From assembly GCA_964448135.1 (NCBI GenBank), contig CAYUVH010000052.1, forward strand, positions 62,001-126,000: a stretch of 64,000 bases of DNA. The letters are read 5' to 3'. Position numbers and translations under genes: made by a program. This DNA is from CAYUVH01 sp964448135 (GTDB lineage Bacteria > Verrucomicrobiota > Verrucomicrobiia > Limisphaerales > UBA8199). The notes beneath the pieces are model-generated. The model was not told where the DNA came from. It saw nothing but the letters and a program-made list of their open reading frames with translations, and ran no database searches. Numbering within the stretch: position 1 is the first letter of the stretch; every line of letters begins with the position of its first letter. This document shows positions 1 to 6,841 of the stretch, in pieces.

Positions 1-471
1 GGCCAGGCGCAGTTCACGCCCGAAGAAGAACGCGGCTTCCAGCTCTTCATCACCGAATACGATCCCCGCCGCGAACAATTCGGCGCCGACTGCTTCCACT
101 GCCACGGCGGCCCGCTCTTCCAGAGCCAGGGCTTCGCCAACAACGGCCTCGACTCCGATTTTACGGACCTCGGCCGCTACCAGGTCACCAAGCGCAACGG
201 CGACCAGGGCCGCTTCGCCGTCCCCTCCCTGCGCAACATCGAATACACCGCCCCCTACATGCACGACGGCCGCTTCAAGACCCTGGAAGAAGTCATCCGC
301 CACTACACCACCGGCCTCCACCGCAGCGCCACCCTCGACCCCAACCTCGCCAAACACCCCAACGCCGGCGTCCCCCTCTCCGACCCCGACCAAAAAGCCC
401 TCGTCGCCTTCCTCAAAACCCTCACCGACGAATCCCTGCGCGTAAATCCCGTGCCGGCATTGACGCAGTAG
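1..471 (+). CDS. Di-haem cytochrome c peroxidase/MauG-family protein, C-terminal part
   Basis: This is the last 156 residues of a protein whose start lies outside the window; frame 1 is open from the first base to the TAG at 469-471. A c-type haem motif C-x-x-C-H sits at residues 31-35 of the visible part (DCFHCHGG). It is followed about 40 residues later by PSLRNIEYTAPYMHDGRF, the usual C-terminal signature of bacterial di-haem peroxidases and MauG-like proteins, whose Met is a candidate axial haem ligand. Members of the family are periplasmic and reduce peroxide or oxidise protein side chains; which applies here cannot be told without the N-terminal half. An aldo-keto reductase gene follows on the same strand after about 90 bases. 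Family assignment is secure; the exact reaction is not. Confidence 0.85.
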   Translation, partial: GQAQFTPEEERGFQLFITEYDPRREQFGADCFHCHGGPLFQSQGFANNGLDSDFTDLGRYQVTKRNGDQGRFAVPSLRNIEYTAPYMHDGRFKTLEEVIRHYTTGLHRSATLDPNLAKHPNAGVPLSDPDQKALVAFLKTLTDESLRVNPVPALTQ

Positions 472-558
472 CGCGAGGGCATTTGAGGCCAGTGCCGGGG
501 CCCCTTGCCAGCACGATTGCCGGGGCGTATAGTCCAACAAACCTCACGCCAGCCGATC

Positions 559-1458
559 ATGAAGACCAACCAGCTTAATCGCCGCGACTTCCTCCTGCGC
601 TCCGCGGCCGCCGCGGGCGGATTGCTGCTCACCTCCTGCGCGACCGCCCGATCCGCCAAGCGCACCGCCGTGGACCAGGTGCCGCTGGGCAAGACCGGCA
701 TCAAGCTGAGCCGCGTCGGCATGGGCACCGGCAGCAACGGCGGCCAGATACAACACGCGCTCGGACAGGAGAAATTCAACGACCTCGTGCATTACGCCTA
801 CGACCAGGGCATCACGTATTTAGATTGCGCGCAAAACTACCAGACGTTCCCGTGGATCAAGGGCGCGATCAAAGGCCTGCCGCGCGAAAAGCTGTTCATC
901 CAATCGAAGATACCCGGCAAGCCGGAGGACGTGCTCAAGACGATTGATAATCACCGGCTGACTTTCGACACCGACTACATTGACAGCATGCTGATCCATT
1001 GCATGGTGAAAGACCAATGGACGGATGAATGGAAGCGCGTGATGGACGCCTTCAACGAAGCGCAGGAAAAGAAATGGATCCGAGCCAAAGGCGTGTCCTG
1101 CCACAGCCTGCCGGCGTTGCAGGCGGCGACGGTCTCACCCTGGACGCAAGTCCACCTGGTGCGGGTGAATCCGCAGGGCGCCTTCATGGACGGGGCGAAG
1201 GGGCAATGGGATCAAAAGCTGCCGCAAATCGCGCCAGTGATGAAGGAGATCGAACAGATGCACGCCGAAGGCCGCGGGGTGATCGGCATGAAGATCATCG
1301 GCAACGGCACCTTCACGAAGCCCGAGGACCGCGAGAAATCCATCCGCTTCGCGATGTCGCGGCCGGAAATCAGCGCGATCGTGATCGGCTTCAAGAACAC
1401 GGCCGAAGTGGATGAGGGGCTGGCGCGCGTCAATCAGGCGTTGCGCGAGACGGCTTAG
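559..1458 (+). CDS. Tat-exported aldo/keto reductase, probable lipoprotein
   Basis: A 299-residue aldo/keto reductase. I start at ATG 559 (MKTNQLNRRDFLLRS) because the twin-arginine signal begins there; the 18 residues upstream in frame look non-coding. The signal has RR at residues 8-9, a hydrophobic stretch and a lipobox-like LTSC ending at Cys27, so export by Tat and possible lipidation are inferred. The catalytic tetrad of the family appears intact: Asp89 and Tyr94 (LDCAQNY), Lys117 (QSK) and His147 (LIHCM). Family members reduce carbonyls with NADPH. Exported Tat-dependent versions are common in Verrucomicrobiota and Planctomycetota and their substrates are mostly unknown. It lies just downstream of a cytochrome peroxidase-like gene, which could mean a shared redox role but is weak evidence. 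It is convergent with the polysaccharide operon. Confidence 0.87.
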   Translation: MKTNQLNRRDFLLRSAAAAGGLLLTSCATARSAKRTAVDQVPLGKTGIKLSRVGMGTGSNGGQIQHALGQEKFNDLVHYAYDQGITYLDCAQNYQTFPWIKGAIKGLPREKLFIQSKIPGKPEDVLKTIDNHRLTFDTDYIDSMLIHCMVKDQWTDEWKRVMDAFNEAQEKKWIRAKGVSCHSLPALQAATVSPWTQVHLVRVNPQGAFMDGAKGQWDQKLPQIAPVMKEIEQMHAEGRGVIGMKIIGNGTFTKPEDREKSIRFAMSRPEISAIVIGFKNTAEVDEGLARVNQALRETA

Positions 1459-1510
1459 AAGCACACCTCCGGATTCGGGACGCGGCTGGGGAACTTTCCA
1501 GAATCGCACC

Positions 1511-2716
1511 TCAGGCGCGGAGGGATTCCAATTCGGCGACGAGTTGCGGGAGCAACGCCGCTTTGGAGAAGGGAGAATCGGAAGGAGTTGCGGGCCGGGA
1601 TGTTTGGGCGGCGTTTTCCCGAAGCCGTTTCACCTCGCGAATGACGGCCTCAACATCATCATGCGCCGCAAAACCGGCGGGATTTTTTCCGGCTTCCAGA
1701 ATCTCGGTGAGATGGCTCGGGCGCGGCCCGATGTAAAGGATGGGCGCGCCAACGCGGAGGGCATTGTAAATCTTGCAGGGATGAATGACGCCGACGAACG
1801 GATTCCCCATGACCACGACATGGATGTCCGCCGCTGACAACATTCCGGCAAGCTTTTCCAGTGGCTGATACGGCAGGCAACTCAGATTCGGCAACGCGTC
1901 GGAAGATTTGGTCTGCTGCTTGATCTTCCGCCATTCACTGCCGCCGCCGACGAAACAGAAGTTGAAACCGGGATCGCTTTTCAGCTTTCGCGACGCCGAA
2001 AGCAGAGTATCGAGCGGATGGACCGGGCTATGATTGCCGGCATACATGACGACACATTTACCATCCAGCCGGTTTGCTTTCCGAAACTCATCGCGGCCGG
2101 CGGCATCGAAATTCACATGATCATCGTGCGACCACGGTGGAATCACACGAATGCGGTCCCGGCGAACATCTTTCGCCGCAATGAGATCGCCCATGAACCG
2201 GTCGAGGGCAATAACCCGATCCGCCCGCCGGAGACTGAACCGTGACATCCGGCCCAGCACGCGCGCCACGAACGAGCCCTGGCGCAACCAACCGGCGGCG
2301 ATGGCTTCATCAGGGTTCAGGTCCATCACCCAATAAACAAACCGGCAATGCCGCACTCGCGAATACCACGCGGCGATGAAGGAAATGAGCGGCGGCGAAG
2401 TCAGGGCGATGACGAGGTCCGGCCGGGGAAGAAAGAGAAGTCGAAGGCAGCAGGAAACGATGAAGCTGGCGAAGTCCGCGGCACGACGCCACTTGGCGGT
2501 TTTCCCAAAGCCCGTCGAAGCGATGCGGTAAATGCGAATCCCACGCCAGATTTCGCTCTTCGGAAATAGCTTCGTTGGATCATCGTAAGCGCGACGACCG
2601 GTGACGACTGTCACCTCGTGCCCCTTCGCAATCAAAGCAAGGGCAAGATCCGTCAGATGTTGCGCCGTTGAAACAACATCCGGGTGGAAAGTCTGGTTTA
2701 GGAGAAGGAATCTCAG
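1511..2716 (-). CDS. Glycosyltransferase, WcaI-like (GT4, GT-B fold)
   Basis: A 401-residue GT-B glycosyltransferase and the last gene of the polysaccharide operon. The N-terminus typical of the WcaI/colanic-acid family (RFLLLNQTFHPDVVSTAQHL, then GHEVTVVTGR) lies upstream of the first ATG, GTG or TTG in frame. The only codon that includes it is CTG at 2716, 7 nt after the exosortase stop and preceded by AGG with a 6-nt spacer. A CTG start is therefore inferred; a shorter TTG start at 2635 would cut the first beta strand and loop. The C-terminal domain holds HPCKIYNALRVGAPILYIG, the donor-binding region of this family. It would transfer one sugar to a lipid-linked acceptor at the cytoplasmic membrane. 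Donor and acceptor cannot be read from sequence. Confidence 0.82.
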   Translation of the reverse strand: MRFLLLNQTFHPDVVSTAQHLTDLALALIAKGHEVTVVTGRRAYDDPTKLFPKSEIWRGIRIYRIASTGFGKTAKWRRAADFASFIVSCCLRLLFLPRPDLVIALTSPPLISFIAAWYSRVRHCRFVYWVMDLNPDEAIAAGWLRQGSFVARVLGRMSRFSLRRADRVIALDRFMGDLIAAKDVRRDRIRVIPPWSHDDHVNFDAAGRDEFRKANRLDGKCVVMYAGNHSPVHPLDTLLSASRKLKSDPGFNFCFVGGGSEWRKIKQQTKSSDALPNLSCLPYQPLEKLAGMLSAADIHVVVMGNPFVGVIHPCKIYNALRVGAPILYIGPRPSHLTEILEAGKNPAGFAAHDDVEAVIREVKRLRENAAQTSRPATPSDSPFSKAALLPQLVAELESLRA

Positions 2717-2723
2717 AGCTTAC

Positions 2724-4349
2724 CTATTGCCGCACATGCACCAAACGCGTCAACTGACCGCGGAACGCCGCCTCGGCCTCGGCGTCATCCGCGATGCCCC
2801 AGACGGCGATTTCGAGAGAGCGCTGGCCGGAGTTGCGGCGGCCGGCGAGGACGGGTTCGAGGCGATTGGCGTAACCGAGCAGCATCGTGGAGAAATCACG
2901 CTTCGCCTTTTGCGGCCGGTCCTCCCACAGGCAATAGAAAACCTGGAGCGGACCGGATTCGTCACTGATGCGGTATTGAATGACGGGCAGTTCGAGGCCG
3001 TTTACCGAATAGTGGCGCAATGGCGCCTGGGAAAGCACTTTGCGGCCGCTGGCCTCGAGGCAGATTTCGGGTGTGTGGTTTTTGGCGAGATGCACAGCGG
3101 TGCGGCCGGGGTCCCAGCGCAGGTAAATGGTCTGCCAGGAGGTGCCGTCGGGCCCGCGCCAGGCGGCGTTTTTAGCTTCGCTGTAACGGAGGTATTGCCG
3201 GCTCTTTTCGGAGATCGGCCGCACTGCGAAGGTGGGGTTGTCGGTCGGCAACTCAACCTGCCACGTCACGGGAGGCGGGAGACGCCATTCGTGGATGCGA
3301 TACCACAGTTCGGTGCCGACCTCGGCCATAACCAACCAGGCGGTGAGGAGGTAGAGTAACACGACGGGGACACGGGTTGATGCCGAAATGGGTAGTGGAT
3401 CGGACGTTGCGGTGGCGGAGGCGGACACGTTCCCTTGGGGAGGGCGCTTTTGCAACCGAAGGGCCAGCAGCCAAAGGCAAATGAAGCAGCCCAGGAGGAT
3501 GGTGACCCCGGCCGGGTCGTGCCAGCGGGAGATGGCGGCGATGCCGGATTTGGCGGCGACAGAGGTGAGAAGGGTGGTGCGAACCAGGTTGAAAAGAAAC
3601 GACAGCGCAAATCCAGCGAGGACGCAAGCGACGCGGCGACCGGTCGTGAGCAGATAGTATTCCCCGAAGAACAGGGCGATCATGAGGCTCGCTTGAAACG
3701 AACGTATTCCGCTGCACGCTTCGTCGATGCCGACGACGCCGGTGCTGACTTCAATGACGTTGCCGTGCTGGATGGCGGGGATGTTCAGCACGCGCAGGAC
3801 TTCGACGGTGGCGGAGGCATTGGCATGGGTGAGCGCCTGAATCATTGGCGTTTCAAAAACGGTCGGCCACGGCACGGCAACGAGGAAAAAGAACAGTGGA
3901 AATGCGAAGTCGCGGGTGCGCAGCGAAAGCCGCGCGGTCGGCCCCGCATAATTGAGGACCAACAACGACAGTCCGATCACGACCAGCGACAGCACCCAGC
4001 TCACGAGGCGCCATTCGGGATTGGCCTCCTGAATGAGCCGCAACGGCAACCACAAAACGGCCAGGGCAAACATCGCGAATCCGGCGCCAGGGAGCTCGCG
4101 CGGAGCTGCGGTTGCGATTGCGATTGCGGGCGAAGCAGCATTCTCCGCCCGTTGATTCATTTTGCGCCAGATCAGAAAAACGCAAAGGCACGGAACCGCC
4201 CAACCGTAACCGTATTGGGGATTGAGCGCCCATTCGATGCGCAGGTGATTGATGAGCGAGCCCCAGAGGAAAACCAGGATGAGCAACGGCAGCCAGCGCG
4301 CAGTGCTTGAGGTTGTCGCGGCTTGAGCCAATGAAGGATTTGAGGACAC
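2724..4349 (-). CDS. Exosortase with fused EpsI-like C-terminal domain
   Basis: A 541-residue polytopic membrane protein starting at GTG 4349. Residues 20-300 carry about eight hydrophobic segments and the three catalytic positions of the exosortase/archaeosortase family: Cys212 (EACSGIRS), Arg257 (FNLVRTTLL) and His277 (RWHDPAG). Residues from about 320 add another membrane segment and a soluble domain like EpsI (DUF3485), with HTPEICLEASGRKV as the recognisable piece. Exosortases are thought to cleave PEP-CTERM tails and pass the protein to a surface polymer. Their genes usually sit in exopolysaccharide loci, as here. A PEP-CTERM protein is encoded at 48833-49570 in the same window. In many Proteobacteria EpsI is separate, so the fusion is worth noting. 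The exosortase subtype is not assigned. Confidence 0.9.
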   Translation of the reverse strand: MSSNPSLAQAATTSSTARWLPLLILVFLWGSLINHLRIEWALNPQYGYGWAVPCLCVFLIWRKMNQRAENAASPAIAIATAAPRELPGAGFAMFALAVLWLPLRLIQEANPEWRLVSWVLSLVVIGLSLLVLNYAGPTARLSLRTRDFAFPLFFFLVAVPWPTVFETPMIQALTHANASATVEVLRVLNIPAIQHGNVIEVSTGVVGIDEACSGIRSFQASLMIALFFGEYYLLTTGRRVACVLAGFALSFLFNLVRTTLLTSVAAKSGIAAISRWHDPAGVTILLGCFICLWLLALRLQKRPPQGNVSASATATSDPLPISASTRVPVVLLYLLTAWLVMAEVGTELWYRIHEWRLPPPVTWQVELPTDNPTFAVRPISEKSRQYLRYSEAKNAAWRGPDGTSWQTIYLRWDPGRTAVHLAKNHTPEICLEASGRKVLSQAPLRHYSVNGLELPVIQYRISDESGPLQVFYCLWEDRPQKAKRDFSTMLLGYANRLEPVLAGRRNSGQRSLEIAVWGIADDAEAEAAFRGQLTRLVHVRQ

Positions 4350-4362
4350 AAAAACGCCGGGT

Positions 4363-4923
4363 CTAGCGGGCCATTTCGCGAATCACGCGCTGGCGAACCA
4401 GCGTCGCCGGGTTGCCGCGATAGATGCCGGCTGGGAGGAGATCAGAAACTGCCACCGAACCGGCGGTGAGAACGGCGTGATTGCCCAACGTGATGCCAGG
4501 AGCAACAAACGCATTCGCCGCCACCCACGCACCGCGCTGGATGGTGATCGGTTTCACGATCAAATCGAAAGTCGCGGAGGCGTAATCGTGATTGCCCGTA
4601 CAAAGCAACGCTCCCTGGGAGATGCAAACGTGGTCCTCGATCACGATGGGAGCGAGGTTGAGGAGCCATGCGTCTTCGCCCAGCCAGACGTGATTTCCCA
4701 GCGTGAGTTTCCAGGGGAAGGTGATTTTCACGCCGGGCTTGATCACGACTCCCCGCCCCACGCGCGCGCCGAAGGCGCGCAACACGGCGGATTTGAGTCC
4801 GGAAAGTTTCAACGGGCAAAACCGGAACAGCCACAGGCTGGTCAGGAGCCAAAGCCCTTCCTTGAGCCGGCCGGCGCCGCGGTCAAAGTTTCCGCTGGAG
4901 TAACGCGAAAGGTCCACTTCCAT
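4363..4923 (-). CDS. Hexapeptide-repeat acetyltransferase, WcaF-like
   Basis: A 186-residue left-handed beta-helix acyltransferase. ATG 4923 (MEVDLSRYSSGNFDRG) is chosen because it matches the WcaF-type N-terminus and follows the upstream glycosyltransferase stop by one base. Longer in-frame starts lie inside that gene. The middle of the protein shows hexapeptide repeats (GRGVVIKPGVKI, LGNHVWLGEDAWL, IEDHVCISQGALL, RGAWVAANAFVAPGITLG) ending in the family closing motif GNPATLV. His in CTGNHDY is the likely catalytic base. It probably O-acetylates a sugar of the repeat unit from acetyl-CoA in the cytoplasm. Short hydrophobic patches near residues 25-40 may touch the membrane. It lies between a glycosyltransferase and the exosortase in the operon. 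Confidence 0.87.
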   Translation of the reverse strand: MEVDLSRYSSGNFDRGAGRLKEGLWLLTSLWLFRFCPLKLSGLKSAVLRAFGARVGRGVVIKPGVKITFPWKLTLGNHVWLGEDAWLLNLAPIVIEDHVCISQGALLCTGNHDYASATFDLIVKPITIQRGAWVAANAFVAPGITLGNHAVLTAGSVAVSDLLPAGIYRGNPATLVRQRVIREMAR

Positions 4924-4924
4924 G

Positions 4925-6085
4925 TCAGGTAGCCGCCAGGGTCGCAGGTTTGGCGCCGCCGCCCAATATCCATTCGCACATCGCGCGCATTTCCTGAACA
5001 ATCCGTGGCCAACTGAATTGTTCCCTGGCAAGCGCGAGACCGCGGGCGCCCATCGCGGCGCGTTCAGCGTCACTCATTCGAAACAGGCACGTCAGGCCTT
5101 GCTCAATGCTTTCGGGCGATGCCTGGATCTCCAGGGCCGCCTCGCGCGCGAAGCCTTCGGGAAGATTGCATTCGGGAGTCATGAGCACAGGGCGGGCGCT
5201 GGCCCACGCTTCCAACACCGCCATGGGCAAACCCTCGCTGAACGACGGCAGGATAAAGGCGTCGCAAGCGGCATAGCAAGCCGCCTTGGCGTCGCCATAT
5301 TGGGGACCAGGAAAGCTGATCGAGTTGCTCCCAGCGGCGAGCTGCTTCAATTCCGCTTCGTGCCCGCCCTGGTCCCAGCCGCAAATGGCCAGGTGCCAGT
5401 CGTCCTTCCTCGAAACCTTTGACCAGGCTTTCACAAGGTTGGGGAGGCCTTTTTTTGGATGAAGGCGACCGAGATACAACAAAACCTTTTTACCTTCCGC
5501 TTTCAATTTAGCCACGGGGCCATCAGTAGATTGGAATGCTTTGGTATCGGGAAAATCCACGCCATTCGGAATTACACAAATGGGATTCCGCAGACCGAGT
5601 TGGCGGATGGCGCGCGCCTCGGCGGTGCACAGGGCGCGAAAGCATCCGGCCTTGCGCAAATGCACGTCTTCGTAGAGCCAGCGGGCGAGGCGTTTCTTCC
5701 AAGCCGAGTTTTGAAGCGCCCACGGATCCAGCATCCCGTGCGGGGCGACAATATAGGGCCGGCGCGTGCGTTGCGCCCAGCGCACCACGGCGAGCGAAGG
5801 GTATTGCCATAGCCCCGCGCGATAGACGATTTCCGCATCGGTGCGGGCGAGTTCCTCGCGCAACTCCGTCGAGTAGCCAAACGCGCGCGGACCCGTTACC
5901 GCGCACACGCGCGGCTGCAAGGGCTGCCATTGCGCGCGATCTTCGGCGGCAAACGAATCGGCAAGTCCGAATACGAAAACCTGCGTTCCCGGCTGTGCTT
6001 CGAACCTTGGCCACAGACGCCGCTCCGCTTCGAAGACGCCGCCGTTGGCGCGGGAGACCGAATCGAAGACCGCCGTGATTTTCAT
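4925..6085 (-). CDS. Glycosyltransferase family 4 protein
   Basis: A 386-residue GT-B glycosyltransferase. ATG 6085 (MKITAVFDSVSRANGG) overlaps the stop of the upstream methyltransferase gene as ATGA; the TTG nine bases upstream is less likely. The C-terminal half carries the GT4 signature: LLYLGRLHPKKGL at the start of the donor domain and the EX7E motif in FSEGLPMAVLEAWASARPV. The N-terminal half includes RRPYIVAPHGMLDPWAL, found in transferases that act on polysaccharide repeat units. It would add a hexose or similar sugar from a nucleotide donor at the inner membrane face. The stop codon is one base from the start of the acetyltransferase gene, so translation of the two is probably coupled. 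Confidence 0.88.
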   Translation of the reverse strand: MKITAVFDSVSRANGGVFEAERRLWPRFEAQPGTQVFVFGLADSFAAEDRAQWQPLQPRVCAVTGPRAFGYSTELREELARTDAEIVYRAGLWQYPSLAVVRWAQRTRRPYIVAPHGMLDPWALQNSAWKKRLARWLYEDVHLRKAGCFRALCTAEARAIRQLGLRNPICVIPNGVDFPDTKAFQSTDGPVAKLKAEGKKVLLYLGRLHPKKGLPNLVKAWSKVSRKDDWHLAICGWDQGGHEAELKQLAAGSNSISFPGPQYGDAKAACYAACDAFILPSFSEGLPMAVLEAWASARPVLMTPECNLPEGFAREAALEIQASPESIEQGLTCLFRMSDAERAAMGARGLALAREQFSWPRIVQEMRAMCEWILGGGAKPATLAAT

Positions 6086-6831
6086 TTGCGGCAAACGACG
6101 TAGAGCTGATTCTGCGCGAGCCGCTGGAACATCTTTTGCGCGGGCAACCGGCGCTCCAGGCGCATGGCGCGATCATAAGACATCCGGCCCGCAATCGTGC
6201 CGCCCAGCATGCCGTAACCGATTCGTTTGACGATGCGCAAGCCGGCTTCGCGGGTCAGTTTTTGGATTTCGGCATCCGTCATGTAATTGCCGTAGGGGCG
6301 CCAGCCTTTGCCCAGGCCACGCAGTCGATGATATGGCCAGGCGAGCAGCTTGATGCTCCAGAGGTTGCCGTGATTGTTGAAGACGAGCCGGCTGGTCTTG
6401 TCTCGCAGACGGCCGGCCAGCGCCTTCATCCCGGCGACGCGGAGCGCGGGTTCGGCATTCAGGAAGAAACGGAAGGCGGTGATCAAATCGTATTGTCCCT
6501 CGACGGCCGCTCCCGATCCGGTGATATCACGGCAGAGCACGGTGGCGCGGGAGACGCGCTCACGGGCGCGGGCGGCCATGGCTTCGGAGATTTCCATGCC
6601 GGTCGCGGAGTCCACGCGCGGTTCGCAAAAAGAAAGCACCCGCCCGGTGCCCGCGGCGAAATCCAGGTATTCGATGCGTGGATGACTCGCGCGGAAATCC
6701 GCGATGATTTGTTCGAGGAGGATTTGCTCGAGGCTCCACAGCAACGCGGAGTAGGAGCCGGATGCGTATTCCACCGCGTCATAACCGGCGGCCTCGTTGG
6801 CGTTACCGAAATGTTCCTTGTAAGTGGCCAT
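6082..6831 (-). CDS. SAM-dependent methyltransferase (class I)
   Basis: A 249-residue class I methyltransferase. GTG 6834 and ATG 6831 are adjacent possible starts; ATG is chosen. Motif I, which binds S-adenosylmethionine, is clear: IEYLDFAAGTGRVLSF, followed by an acidic strand end (TGMEISEAM) and LCRDITG. The N-terminus (YKEHFGNANEAAGYDAVEY) resembles methyltransferases found in sugar-biosynthesis loci. It lies between the glycosyltransferase-kinase fusion and a GT4 gene, with a 4-base overlap downstream. O-methylation of a sugar, or of a phosphate placed by the neighbouring kinase domain, is a reasonable guess. The acceptor is not visible in the sequence. Confidence 0.85.
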   Translation of the reverse strand: MATYKEHFGNANEAAGYDAVEYASGSYSALLWSLEQILLEQIIADFRASHPRIEYLDFAAGTGRVLSFCEPRVDSATGMEISEAMAARARERVSRATVLCRDITGSGAAVEGQYDLITAFRFFLNAEPALRVAGMKALAGRLRDKTSRLVFNNHGNLWSIKLLAWPYHRLRGLGKGWRPYGNYMTDAEIQKLTREAGLRIVKRIGYGMLGGTIAGRMSYDRAMRLERRLPAQKMFQRLAQNQLYVVCRK

Positions 6832-6841
6832 CACAATCGGG

